The notes: generated by a model not told the origin, from the letters alone. 64,000 nucleotides of DNA from an uncultured Muribaculum sp. (GCA_910578785.1 CAJTSJ010000006.1:1-64000), one strand, 5' to 3'; counted from the first letter of the stretch, positions 10,001-18,001 are shown. Numbers and translations: made by a program.

Positions 10001-10380
10001 TCGGCGGAAATTTTAGTGGTGGCACCGGTAAACAGACGTTTGTCCACGTTACCCATACCGGTCACAACGACTTCACCAAGCTGCTGGGCGTCTGACTCCA
10101 GCGCAATTTTCAACGGCTCGGTGCTTGCCTTGACTTCAGCGGCCTTCATACCCACGTACTTGACCACAAGAACAGACTTGGTAGACGGGACCGAAAGAGT
10201 AAAGTTACCGTCGATGTCAGTAGCGATAGCGATAGAGGGCTTGTCCTTCACCGATACCGTCGCCCCGATCAAGGGCTCACCGTCATCTGCGGAAACCACG
10301 GTGCCTGTTACCTTCGTCTGGGCAAACAACATTATGCTCATGCATAATCCCATCAATAACAGCATTAATCTTTTTTCCAT
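7057..10380 (-). CDS. SusC/RagA-family TonB-dependent outer-membrane transporter
   Basis: 1107 residues. Signal peptide 1-21, a carboxypeptidase-regulatory-like beta-sandwich (~22-103), the LGEVVVTGMG linker, a plug domain (~115-250) ending in the SusC signature IYGARAMAGVIVVTTKQGRAG-like segment, then a 22-strand barrel ending in FTLRFGL. It imports large ligands delivered by the partner SusD using energy from TonB-ExbB-ExbD; one such set is encoded at 38780-40765. First gene of the minus-strand operon. The start is supported by the signal peptide directly following it. Confidence 0.96.
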   Translation of the reverse strand: MEKRLMLLLMGLCMSIMLFAQTKVTGTVVSADDGEPLIGATVSVKDKPSIAIATDIDGNFTLSVPSTKSVLVVKYVGMKAAEVKASTEPLKIALESDAQQLGEVVVTGMGNVDKRLFTGATTKISADDARLNGVADISRSLEGRAAGVSVQNVSGTFGTAPKIRVRGATSIYGASKPLWVVDGVILEDAVEMSPDDLSSGDATTLIASAVAGLNADDIESFQILKDGSATSIYGARAMAGVIVVTTKQGRAGTTQINYTGELTYRLKPSYRDYNIMNSQEQMGVYKEMEAKGWLSIASLANSSSSGIYGQVYKQINTYDPVTGSFKLANTTAAKNAFLQQAEFRNTDWFDLLFNSNIMQNHAVSISGGTDKGNFYTSFSFMDDPGWYKASNVQRYTFNANASYNLSKTLRVKLSTSDTYRKQKAPGTLSQEIDVVSGAVSRNFDINPFSYALNTSRTVDPNTKQTRNYASFNIFDELENNYIDVTVLDMKFQGDISWRPIAGLEFSGIASFRTSSSKQNHYVTDNSNQAMAYRAGISPEDATIRAINPYLYTDPDEPNALPVSVLPKGGIYYHDLTTMNQWYFRGMAQYNKTFNRSHIMNVMVGADFSKVERHFENFQGWGICYDNGRLPFTDWRLFKQMSEENTYYFTEEMLQNRTAAFFGTATYSYDARYTLTGTMRYEGTNKLGKSRQSRWLPTWNVSGAWTVDEESWFQNPVLSTAKLRASYSLTADAGPSYVSNATAIYKPTRPWRQDVDAYEQGLYLSELANSELTYEKKHEFDVGVDLGFLNNRINLEFDWYKRDNFDLIGYVYTEGVGGTNRKWANTAEMKSHGIEFTLSTRNIQSRDFSWTTDLTFSYNQTKITKLKGRSRVIDLIQGTGYPIEGYPYRAVFSIPFVGLNEYGIPQIINEKGEVTTTDINFQEFENIDFLKYEGPVDPPYTGGFGNMFRYKGFHLNVFMTYAFGNKLRLDPVFSAAYSDLTAMPKEFKNRFVNSGDEAHTSIPAIASRRQYYNDKYLSYAYNAYNYSTARSAKGDFIRMKEISLTYDLPQTVTKALRINNASVKLQATNLFLIYSDKKLNGQDPEFFNSGGVASPNPKQFTFTLRFGL

Positions 10381-10514
10381 AGAATCAATGTGATAATAAA
10401 ATTACTTCTTCAACCGACCCTCTAACAACACATCCGCAAACCGGGTCGAACAGGCGTTGCGAATGCCATACACTTATTTAATAATCAACTAAGCATCAGG
10501 CCAATAGCCTCAAA

Positions 10515-10522
10515 CAAAGTTA
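10515..10522 (-). promoter_or_regulatory. Probable -7 box of the susC operon
   Basis: On the minus strand the sequence reads TAACTTTG, a perfect match to the Bacteroidota -7 consensus TAnnTTTG, 135 nt before the susC start. No clear TTTG -33 box is seen 19-21 nt upstream; instead an imperfect inverted repeat (10537-10562) occupies that place, which would fit an activator-dependent promoter. Confidence 0.5.
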
Positions 10523-10536
10523 AAATTCACCAACAT

Positions 10537-10683
10537 GTTAAACGCATTTTGCAACGCTTAACGGATGTTGAGATTTGCAAATATATGCAATTTCTTTTAA
10601 TCTGCAACACATCCGTCAACATTTTAACACTGCTAAAATCCATTTGTCGTACAAATCCGCGCATTGAGTGTCAAATTGACACT
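10537..10683. promoter_or_regulatory. Three inverted repeats upstream of the susC operon
   Basis: Three palindromes lie in the 464-nt gap between menA and susC: GTTAAACG/CGCTTAAC (10537-10562, one mismatch, at the -33 position), ATTTGT-CGT-ACAAAT (10642-10656, perfect), and AGTGTCAA-A-TTGACACT (10667-10683, perfect 8-bp arms). They are candidate operators for the operon. The rest of the gap is AT-rich and holds no credible gene. Confidence 0.5.
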
Positions 10684-10844
10684 ATTGAAAATGCGCTCAA
10701 AAAGGCAAATTATCAAAATTTCACATTTTTAAAGTATAATAGTGCAAAATGTCAGCATTACAACCCATAAAACGTGGCATACGCACTAATATTACGCGCA
10801 TACGTCTAATTAAAGTTGAAATAATCTTAATCAGCAAAATCCAC

Positions 10845-11714
10845 TCAATCAACGGCGAATACTGACCATAAACAGAAAACGATTGAAAAAACCGACATCA
10901 AAACAGCAGTCATGCCAAGCATAGGGTTAAGCGCAGGGCCCGACTTTCTATCAATCAACTTCCACAGAATCAGATGCATGACCCCATATCCATAGGCCAA
11001 CAGCTGGCAGTGGCGAAGCACTCCCCACATACATATAATGGCTATAAATCCGTTGAACAGATAAAGCGTGGACGCGAACTTCCGCCCGAATGCCACAGCA
11101 AGTGTGCGCTTACCAACCGAAGCGTCATCGTCAGCATCACGGTAATTATTGACCAGCAATACATTAGCGCCCATAAAGCCAATAGCCAGAGATCCTTCAA
11201 AAACATCTGATGAAAAAAATCCCGCCTGCACATAATATGTCAGATTGACAGGGATTATGCCGAAAAAGAGCATCACCGCCACCTCGCCAAGGCAATTTCT
11301 CGACAAAGGGAACGGCCCGGCAGAATAGGCCATAGCTCCGACTGCTATAAATATGCCGGCGGGGAGCAGCCACCATCCGCCCCAGTATATGAGCGAGCAC
11401 CCCACACAACAGGCAAGGCCAAGGGTAAGGTAAGTGGCCCTCTTCATGGCTTCAGGGGTGATGTCGCCTTCGGTCACACCTCGGCGCGGACCGTCGCGCC
11501 CCACCCTGTCCATTCCGTCACGGAAGTCGTAATATTCGTTGGCAAAATTCGATGCGATCTGTGCCAATACTGCAAATACAAGACACAACACGGCCGGCAC
11601 GGCATGGAATGTGCCCGCCAAAACATTGTAGCCCACCGCCGTAACCACCCCGGCCACACTTACCGGAAGCGTACGCAGGCGCATAGCTTCAATCCAAGGG
11701 TTAATCATCTTCAA
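10845..11714 (-). CDS. menA: 1,4-dihydroxy-2-naphthoate polyprenyltransferase
   Basis: A 289-residue UbiA-superfamily integral membrane protein with about eight to nine hydrophobic segments. The first Asp-rich motif, NEYYDFRDGMD (Asp 63, 66 and 69), and the second, NNYRDADDD, are both present. It attaches the prenyl chain to DHNA in menaquinone synthesis, the respiratory quinone of Bacteroidales. The start overlaps the 3' end of the upstream AAA/DUF4435 gene by 14 nt, so the two are probably translated from one mRNA. No other men gene is nearby. Confidence 0.93.
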   Translation of the reverse strand: MKMINPWIEAMRLRTLPVSVAGVVTAVGYNVLAGTFHAVPAVLCLVFAVLAQIASNFANEYYDFRDGMDRVGRDGPRRGVTEGDITPEAMKRATYLTLGLACCVGCSLIYWGGWWLLPAGIFIAVGAMAYSAGPFPLSRNCLGEVAVMLFFGIIPVNLTYYVQAGFFSSDVFEGSLAIGFMGANVLLVNNYRDADDDASVGKRTLAVAFGRKFASTLYLFNGFIAIICMWGVLRHCQLLAYGYGVMHLILWKLIDRKSGPALNPMLGMTAVLMSVFSIVFCLWSVFAVD

Positions 11715-13314
11715 TCACTTTCATGTCCGGAGCGGGAGCCGAAGCGTCCTCGATGCCGAAACACCGGATTATGGCCCTCCTGATACGCTCCGCATCAGGC
11801 CCGTTCTCCTTTAATATATTTATAATGTCCTCAATGTAGGCATTTTTGTTGGTCAGACCGCACAGTCCGGCAACATTTGAGCCGGACAACATCGACTTCT
11901 GGTTGTAGACCTTCAACACCGAGGCATAGTCGCCTTCGGCCACATAGCGGTTGAATTCACGGCAGAATTTCTCGTACAAGTCGCGCGGACGTATCTCATA
12001 GACAATGTTACGTATGTGCTCCTCAAGCTTGTTGATGTCGGGAAAACGTCCGTCGATACGGTACTCCATCATACGCTTGACGCGGTGGCGCGTGTGAAGC
12101 AGCGCCTGCTGTCGTATGTCGGAATGGAACTGTTTGAGAATCGACCTCTTGACATGTTCAAACACTCGGTCTTCCTTACGGCCATGACGACGCGCCACAG
12201 CCCGTATCACATCCTCAAGCATCAATATGTTCTCGATTTCAGCTACCTCGGGCACAAATATCTTTTTGTCGCGCAGATAACCCACCTCATTCTCGTCGCG
12301 CCTGTCGCGGTCGACTATGCCGTGGCTGTCGAGATGGTGGAAAAGATTCAGGTCGTTGAACGTGCGCGTAGCCTCGATCACCTTGTTACAGCTTCCGAGA
12401 GAACGCACCGTGTAGTTAGTGAATACCAGCGGATACAGCTTTGCGTCAATCGAGCGCTGCGGATCGCCCTCGATAAATAGCACAGGCTTCCGGGCACCGA
12501 CTAATGTAAGATACAGTTCCTCGGACATTTCCGCTCCTGGAGGCAGCACCACATAATCCCAGGCAACCTCAGCCGAATCGAAATAGCGCACCCAAATCAC
12601 CTGGTTGCCGTGGCGCGACGTCAGGAACTCCATTTCATGCGTGGTATATACCCATGTGCAGTCGGGACGCATCATCTCAACCTTATCCCATATAGCCGAC
12701 ATGATTGACGGATGGAGAAACATTCCGGGACTATCGACAAACACCACGGCATTCTGCGGTGCAAACTGGACGGCACCGAAATAATACAGCACAGCCTTCT
12801 CTCCGTCGGACAGGCGCATGGTGGTGTATGTGTCGTCGGTCGTCTCGCGGGAGAAAAGTATGCGACCCTGGTCACGGAGCACCCTGTTTCCGGGAAACAC
12901 CTCCTGCCATGCACGGATGACCCTGTCGAGCTTGCTCTCCGGAAGCGGCCCGCGGCTTTTTGAATCATGCGACGCCTTGTGAGACAGCAGATTGATTAAT
13001 TCTTCATATATCAACAGCGAACACACCCGCTCAAACCGAGTGTCGATGTTGTCCTTCATTATCGGGGAGTTGGCCATGCACTCACGGTAAAGCACATCTA
13101 TCGACCCGGGCAGATTGTCGTCGTCGGAGCGGTGGTACAGCGCGTTCAATGCCGACAACCGGAACGCCGGCACCTCGGCATCTGCGATAAACCGGTCAGT
13201 GAATCGCGATTTTCCGGCACCGTTGGCGCCTATTATTATTATCCGTCGGCCCGGACCGTAATTTAACTTGTCGCGGCTTCCGTCAAGCTTTGGAGGTAAA
13301 AGAAGTGTCGCCAT
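11701..13314 (-). CDS. Fused AAA (ABC/SMC-type) ATPase and DUF4435 Toprim-like protein
   Basis: 537 residues. N-terminal ATPase with Walker A GANGAGKS (29-36), a signature-like LSDGE (168-172), a Walker B VVFVDSP (190-196) followed by LHPS, and a switch His in TTHE (226). The position after the Walker B Asp is Ser, where Glu is usual. The C-terminal half begins KPVLFIEGD (Glu 282, Asp 284) and has VDRD (Asp 335, Asp 337); E...DxD is the Toprim-like arrangement of DUF4435 and OLD-type nucleases. The same two domains, as separate or fused genes, form the PARIS antiphage system (AriA/AriB). Whether this one is defensive or a conserved housekeeping protein is open. It overlaps menA by 14 nt. Confidence 0.85.
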   Translation of the reverse strand: MATLLLPPKLDGSRDKLNYGPGRRIIIIGANGAGKSRFTDRFIADAEVPAFRLSALNALYHRSDDDNLPGSIDVLYRECMANSPIMKDNIDTRFERVCSLLIYEELINLLSHKASHDSKSRGPLPESKLDRVIRAWQEVFPGNRVLRDQGRILFSRETTDDTYTTMRLSDGEKAVLYYFGAVQFAPQNAVVFVDSPGMFLHPSIMSAIWDKVEMMRPDCTWVYTTHEMEFLTSRHGNQVIWVRYFDSAEVAWDYVVLPPGAEMSEELYLTLVGARKPVLFIEGDPQRSIDAKLYPLVFTNYTVRSLGSCNKVIEATRTFNDLNLFHHLDSHGIVDRDRRDENEVGYLRDKKIFVPEVAEIENILMLEDVIRAVARRHGRKEDRVFEHVKRSILKQFHSDIRQQALLHTRHRVKRMMEYRIDGRFPDINKLEEHIRNIVYEIRPRDLYEKFCREFNRYVAEGDYASVLKVYNQKSMLSGSNVAGLCGLTNKNAYIEDIINILKENGPDAERIRRAIIRCFGIEDASAPAPDMKVIEDD

Positions 13315-13414
13315 GGCTCGTAGCAGTTTGATTGATACGTAAAGTTACTAAAACTTTTCAATATGGCAAGCAGAGCCGCGCCATACTTCTCGGCGGCAGG
13401 ACATTCTCAATGGT

Positions 13415-14347
13415 TCACCGGAACGACATGTTATATTTCTTGAGCAACGCGGCCGGATGATACGACAACTTGGCATGTCTCAGGCCCTCATCGCCCACAT
13501 CCTCTTCCCGGTTTATGTACCTGACACCATACTTTTCCAACATGGCTGAGGCAAACAGCCGGTTGATCATCTCTCCGGCACCGGCAACACGGTGATCCAT
13601 CTTCTCGATGTGGACATAGAGCGTGTCGCCCATCACCTCACCGATGGCAAAAGCCACCACCCCGACCTCCGGAGTCGACAGCACGAGCCCCTCGAAGGGA
13701 AACCGGGAATAATTGTCAAGCACGTTGAACACCTGCGACCGTTCAACCTCAGCCGTGACAAATGCATTGTCCACCGGCAACTCCATGGAATGAAAAAACC
13801 CCTTTACCGAATCAATATTGGCATCGCCCAAAGGCTCAACCATATAACAGGGATTAGCCTGTACGAACTGATGTATATGGTTGCGTTTTTTATTGTATTT
13901 CTTGCCTTGCAGTAATGCAAGGTCCTTAGCCTCGTAAAGATAGTCGGCCCAATCAGTCAACTCCTCGATGTCGCAAGGGCCGAGCATGTAAAGTTCCTGA
14001 AGCCTGTCTTCCGGCACAGCCGACAGAATCAATTTCTCGCCGGATTCCCGGCAGTAGTCTATCAACATTCCGACCGACTTCTCCAACGGCATGTCGCCTA
14101 CCGGCAACGAAAATGCCGGACGTGTGACATCGTTCTCAGTCACCCCCTTTATAAACAGCGTGTTGTCAACCACGGCGTATTCATAGTGAAAATAATCGGC
14201 CCACATAAGAAGGCCGGCCAAAGTATAATCACATGTGCGACTACTGCTTTTTTCAAGAATCGGCCTGATTACTTCGATTGCATCCAAAGTCAAAGGCTTA
14301 AAGCACATTATAGTCAATGTATTCATAATTAAGACATTATTTATCAT
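13415..14347 (-). CDS. DUF2156 / phosphatidylglycerol lysyltransferase-domain protein
   Basis: Up to 310 residues. The segments FKPLTLDAIEVIRPILE, NTLFIKG, YLYEAKDLALLQGKKYNKKRNHIHQF and INREEDVGDEGLRHAKLSYHP are typical of soluble DUF2156 proteins, which have the GNAT-like fold of MprF and FemX aminoacyl-transferases. It may use aminoacyl-tRNA to modify a lipid or another acceptor; the substrate is not known. There is no membrane domain, unlike MprF. Start uncertain: in-frame ATGs at 14347, 14326 and 14305, with the family similarity beginning near the last. It lies 100 nt upstream of the AAA/DUF4435 gene. Confidence 0.8.
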   Translation of the reverse strand: MINNVLIMNTLTIMCFKPLTLDAIEVIRPILEKSSSRTCDYTLAGLLMWADYFHYEYAVVDNTLFIKGVTENDVTRPAFSLPVGDMPLEKSVGMLIDYCRESGEKLILSAVPEDRLQELYMLGPCDIEELTDWADYLYEAKDLALLQGKKYNKKRNHIHQFVQANPCYMVEPLGDANIDSVKGFFHSMELPVDNAFVTAEVERSQVFNVLDNYSRFPFEGLVLSTPEVGVVAFAIGEVMGDTLYVHIEKMDHRVAGAGEMINRLFASAMLEKYGVRYINREEDVGDEGLRHAKLSYHPAALLKKYNMSFR

Positions 14348-14647
14348 CCCTCATTAAGGGGCAAAAAACTTGAACTCCTTTTATATAAATAATGCTCTTC
14401 AACAATCAATTGTTTGAAAAATTTATGTATCTTTGCCACATCAGCGTATGTAAAACGCATAGCATGAGAACATAAAACATTTATTGCACAGATTTTTATT
14501 TTAACCGACATTCGGTCATTTAACCAAGCCGACAAAAAACTACATGAGACATCGAACTTTTTTCCTTCTCATCGGTTATTGTTTATGAATATTATGTGAG
14601 CCAATGTCTCCGGAAAGGCATTAGGCTCAATCATAATCCGCAACTAA

Positions 14648-14655
14648 TATATTTG
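14648..14655 (+). promoter_or_regulatory. Candidate -7 box for a small RNA
   Basis: TATATTTG matches TAnnTTTG exactly. Transcription starting about 7 nt downstream would end at the terminator 14816-14852, giving a transcript of roughly 190 nt. The -33 region has only TTAG. A second box TATCTTTG (14428-14435) further upstream would give about 410 nt. Confidence 0.4.
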
Positions 14656-14852
14656 CTGGACTTAGAAGCTTACCCGCGACCAATGCGCGCAGCACATTTG
14701 GCCGATGAAAGGACATGAAACAGCTTACACGAGACGCGGCATTAGCATCGATTGGTGCTTCGCACTCGTGAATTCTAAAGATATCGCACAATCAACATTC
14801 ACTAATTTTTCCGGGAAAGCCATAGTTGTGAAACTGTGGCTTTTTCTTTTTT
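14655..14852 (+). ncRNA. Candidate small RNA of unknown class (~190 nt)
   Basis: Bounded by the -7 box at 14648-14655 and a strong intrinsic terminator at 14816-14852; no open frame of the expected kind lies between. A short hairpin GTGC-TTC-GCAC is visible near 14756-14766, and CTTAGAA near the proposed 5' end can pair with TTCTAAAG in the middle. I found no tmRNA, RNase P or SRP RNA signature. Ends and identity are inferred. Confidence 0.35.
14816..14852 (+). terminator. Intrinsic terminator
   Basis: The stem AAAGCCATAGTT (14816-14827) / AACTGTGGCTTT (14832-14843) has one G-U type pair and a GTGA tetraloop, followed by a broken T-tract TTTTTCTTTTTT. No gene lies directly upstream on this strand, so it must serve a non-coding transcript or read-through. 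Confidence 0.75.
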
Positions 14853-15033
14853 ATGCCTGCCTAAAAAGCGACGAAGCCACAAAGATTCCATGTTGAAATC
14901 CTTGTGGCCTCATGCAGGTGCGTCTCTAAATAGATTAGATTATGCGGATAACGCACTTGGTCATGCGCTATCAAAAATATGTATAGCTAAGCCTTTAATT
15001 CAATTACTGCCATTACAAAGCTTAATAAATGCG

Positions 15034-15078
15034 CTGCGGGCATCCGGTCCCCGAAAATCAGGAACCGGACGCCCGCAG
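15034..15078. repeat. Long GC-rich stem-loop
   Basis: CTGCGGGC (15034-15041) pairs with GCCCGCAG (15071-15078); after a single mismatch, TCCGGT (15043-15048) pairs with ACCGGA (15064-15069). The two blocks make about 14 bp with a loop of ~15 nt. There is no T-run on either side. It may be a structural part of an RNA or a mobile-repeat remnant. Confidence 0.6.
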
Positions 15079-15476
15079 TATATGTCATTTTGCAAGTCCG
15101 TTAGAATCATCACATACCGGACATCGGAATTGACCGATGCCTAATAGAAGATTCTGCAAGACGGGACGCAGATATGTGTCATTTAACAATCAGAGAGAAG
15201 AGCCGTCCCATTACTTTCAACCTCCATAGTAAATGGATTGGCCGAATTGCCGAGGTAATGTAATCTCTCCAAGCCTATACACACGGCTGAATTCAACCAT
15301 CAGACACCCTATAAGCTTTTGCACTACAAAATAACCAAATCTGCCCCTTATAGGCAATTCCGCGATGTTAAAAAACATTTAACGGACAATCTTCAACATC
15401 ATACTTCCCAAATTTACAGTAACTTCGCGCAAACTATATTTTTTCAACAACAGATTCACTATATCCAATGCATTGA

Positions 15477-15968
15477 ATGGAGAGAGTTCTAATCATAGGC
15501 TGCCCGGGAGCCGGCAAAAGTACTTTCGGGCGAAAGCTCGCGGCCATAACCGGATTGCCGTTGCACTATCTTGACATGTTGTGGCATAAGCCAGACCGCA
15601 CCACGGTAAGCCGCGGCGAGTTCGACAGACAGCTTAACAAAATCCTAACAGAACGACAGTGGATTGTCGACGGCAACTATGCACGTACGCTCGACGTAAG
15701 ATTAAGGCAGTGCGACACGGTCTTTCTGTTTGACCTCCCTACTGCGACATGTCTCGAAGGAGCCATATCCCGCATAGGACACGAGCGTCCCGACATGCCA
15801 TGGACAGAGACTGAGCTCGATGATGAATTCCGGCAATGGATTCTGAATTTCAGGCATGACATACTGCCGGAAATAATGGAAAAGCTGAAACTTCACGGCG
15901 AAGGCAAACAGACTGTCATCTTCCATACACGCACCGAGGCCGACAACTACTTAAAATCCCTGGTTTAA
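15477..15968 (+). CDS. Small P-loop kinase-like protein (adenylate-kinase / topology-modulation type)
   Basis: 163 residues with Walker A GCPGAGKST (8-16) directly at the N-terminus, then LPLHYLDMLWHKPDRT and ERQWIVDGNYARTLDVRLRQCDTVFLFDLP. This pattern is typical of the small FlaR/topology-modulation NTPases related to adenylate and shikimate kinases. Presumably it phosphorylates a small nucleotide-like substrate; which one is unknown. The family often has a short length like this, so it looks complete. A near-consensus -7 box TAACTTCG (15420-15427) lies upstream. It stands alone. Confidence 0.85.
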   Translation: MERVLIIGCPGAGKSTFGRKLAAITGLPLHYLDMLWHKPDRTTVSRGEFDRQLNKILTERQWIVDGNYARTLDVRLRQCDTVFLFDLPTATCLEGAISRIGHERPDMPWTETELDDEFRQWILNFRHDILPEIMEKLKLHGEGKQTVIFHTRTEADNYLKSLV

Positions 15969-16294
15969 TCATTCTACCCTGGAATAAATCGTTGTACCAT
16001 GCTCCGGATCATCCTTCAGAACTAATTTTAATGTATTGTAATATATGCGTCCAGGCATGCGAAGCATACTATTTATTCACAATATGCAAATTTATAAATT
16101 TTTTTTATAACTCATCTCAATTAGATCTTTTCACATATATAGCGCCGGTCATCGACATTTAACTGCCATAGGCCACCGTTACAATCCGGAATATTTAAGA
16201 ATTGCACAATTTTTTTCGCCATATTTTTGACAAATTTAAGACTTATATGTTATAATAATTAAGTAACTTAGCATCATAATTACAATACAACAAA
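15969..16294. other. AT-rich intergenic region
   Basis: A 326-nt gap with no gene. It is strongly AT-rich and contains TTGACA (16227-16232), an 18-nt spacer and TATAAT (16251-16256) upstream of the S41 protease, plus TAACTTAG (about 16263-16270), a two-mismatch -7 box of the Bacteroidota kind. Confidence 0.6.
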
Positions 16295-17980
16295 ATGAAG
16301 CCACGTAGAACCACCATCCTATCCCGCTGCATAGCAGGCGCATGCGTAGCCCTACTTGCCGTGACAGCCATCTCGGCCACAAGAAGCAACAAAGCCGAAA
16401 TAGCACGCAATCTCGACATTTTCAACACCATATATAAAGAGTTGCAGACCAACTATGTCGATTCCATTGATTCGGAGAAGGCTATCACCACCGCCATCGA
16501 CGCCATGCTGAGCACTCTTGATCCATATACGGAATACTATCCGGCATCAAGCCAGGACCAGCTGACACAGATGACATCCGGAGAATACGGCGGTATCGGC
16601 GCTCTCATTCAGGAAATCAAGGGGAAAGGAGTCATAATCTCCGAGCCTTATGAAAATACGCCTTCGGCCAAGGCCGGACTGCGTGCCGGCGACCTGCTCA
16701 TGGTCATCGACAACGACACGGTGCTTGGATGGACATCAAAGAAAGTGACCGAAAAGCTCAAAGGAGAACCCGGGACACACTTGAAAGTCACCGTCAAGAG
16801 ACCTTACGTAGAGGACTCCATACTGACCCTCGACGTCACAAGAAGCAAAATCCAGCTTCCGGCCGTCCCCTACTACGGTGTAGTAAAGGACCAGATCGGA
16901 TATATCTACCTCAACCAATTTACCGACAAAGCGGCAGACAGTGTCCGCGATGCCCTTATTGAACTCAAGAAAGACCCGCGCGTAAAGGCAATAGCCCTTG
17001 ACCTGCGCGGCAACGTAGGCGGACTTCTTGAGGCCGCAGTGCAGATTGTAGGATATTTCGTGCCCAAAAACACAGAAGTATTGCGCACCAGAGGCAAGGG
17101 CGTGCTGAATGAAAAAGTCTACAAGACCACAAACAACCCCATCGACACCGAAATACCGCTGATTGTGCTGATTGACGGCTCGTCGGCTTCAAGTTCTGAA
17201 ATCACAGCCGGTTCGCTGCAGGATCTCGACCGCGCCGTACTTATTGGAAACCGTTCTTTCGGAAAAGGCCTTGTGCAGCACACACGTCCGCTTCCGTTTG
17301 ACGGAGTGCTCAAAGTGACCGTAGCCAAATACTACATCCCAAGCGGACGTCTGATTCAGGCCATCGACTACAGCCACCGCAATCCCGACGGCTCCGTGGC
17401 ACGCATCCCCGACTCACTTACCAACGTATTTACCACGGCCAATGGACGTGAGGTACGCGACGGAGGCGGCATAACACCGGACATCGAGGTGAACTACGGC
17501 GAAGTCAACCGCCTTACCTACAACATAGTCAGCGACAACTGGGCCTTTGACTACGCCACCAAATTCGCGGCTGAGCACCCCACAATCGCATCGCCGGAAG
17601 AATTTGAGGTCACGGACTCAATGTTTACTGAATTTAAGAACTTTATCGACCCCGCCAAGTTCAACTACGACAAAGTGTGCGAGCAGGTGATTGAAGCCCT
17701 AAAAAAAGCCGCCGACACGGAAGGCTATATGAACGACTCGGTAAAAGCCCAGCTTGACATACTCGAAGGAATGCTCAAGCACAACCTCAACCACGACCTC
17801 GACAACAATAAAAAAGACATCAAGGGACTTATTGCCGGCGAAATAATGAAACGATACTACTTCGAAAAAGGCCAGGTAATACAGACTTTAAAAGAGGACC
17901 CCGCCATGGATTCCGTAGTCGTGATGCTCAATGAACCAGGCAGATATAACTCCATCCTCGCTCCCGTCAAGAAAAAATAG
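16295..17980 (+). CDS. S41-family C-terminal processing protease (CtpA-like)
   Basis: 561 residues. N-terminal signal or signal-anchor (residues ~10-30), a PDZ domain (~95-170; GGIGALIQE, AGLRAGD), and the S41 catalytic core with Ser 299 in SSASSSEI and Lys 324 in SFGKG, the Ser/Lys dyad. The C-terminal extension after about residue 430 is usual for Bacteroidota homologues. It acts in the periplasm, trimming protein C-termini. mfd starts 21 nt downstream on the same strand, so co-transcription is likely. Confidence 0.94.
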   Translation: MKPRRTTILSRCIAGACVALLAVTAISATRSNKAEIARNLDIFNTIYKELQTNYVDSIDSEKAITTAIDAMLSTLDPYTEYYPASSQDQLTQMTSGEYGGIGALIQEIKGKGVIISEPYENTPSAKAGLRAGDLLMVIDNDTVLGWTSKKVTEKLKGEPGTHLKVTVKRPYVEDSILTLDVTRSKIQLPAVPYYGVVKDQIGYIYLNQFTDKAADSVRDALIELKKDPRVKAIALDLRGNVGGLLEAAVQIVGYFVPKNTEVLRTRGKGVLNEKVYKTTNNPIDTEIPLIVLIDGSSASSSEITAGSLQDLDRAVLIGNRSFGKGLVQHTRPLPFDGVLKVTVAKYYIPSGRLIQAIDYSHRNPDGSVARIPDSLTNVFTTANGREVRDGGGITPDIEVNYGEVNRLTYNIVSDNWAFDYATKFAAEHPTIASPEEFEVTDSMFTEFKNFIDPAKFNYDKVCEQVIEALKKAADTEGYMNDSVKAQLDILEGMLKHNLNHDLDNNKKDIKGLIAGEIMKRYYFEKGQVIQTLKEDPAMDSVVVMLNEPGRYNSILAPVKKK

Positions 17981-18001
17981 CATCCAGAGATTGCCAGCGA
18001 C

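Larger units (their letters stand above)
14348..15476. other. 1.1-kb gene-poor region
   Basis: No convincing protein-coding frame. It holds two perfect TAnnTTTG boxes on the plus strand (14428-14435 and 14648-14655), an intrinsic terminator (14816-14852), and further hairpins at 14876-14908, 15034-15078 and 15122-15139 (CATCGG/CCGATG). The 3' end carries TAACTTCG at 15420-15427, a near-consensus -7 box about 50 nt before the kinase-like gene at 15477. The layout suggests one or more small RNAs. Confidence 0.6.

Noticed and set aside
10549..10770. A 73-codon plus-strand open frame in the susC/menA gap
   Set aside because: It runs through the palindromes and AT-rich promoter region; its composition is random (Ile/Lys/Asn/Cys) and it lacks a promoter or any familiar motif.
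14544..14588. A 14-codon ORF (MRHRTFFLLIGYCL) inside the gene-poor region
   Set aside because: Too short and without neighbours, conservation or regulatory context to support it; no run of one amino acid that would suggest a leader peptide.
14436..14852. tmRNA, RNase P RNA or SRP RNA in the gene-poor region
   Set aside because: The size of the longer possible transcript would fit, but the conserved sequence marks of these RNAs (such as GAGGAAAGUCC or the tRNA-like CCA end of tmRNA) are not present.
14705..15144. Open frames of 63 and 102 codons around the terminator
   Set aside because: They cross the terminator stem and T-tract, and neither resembles a known protein.
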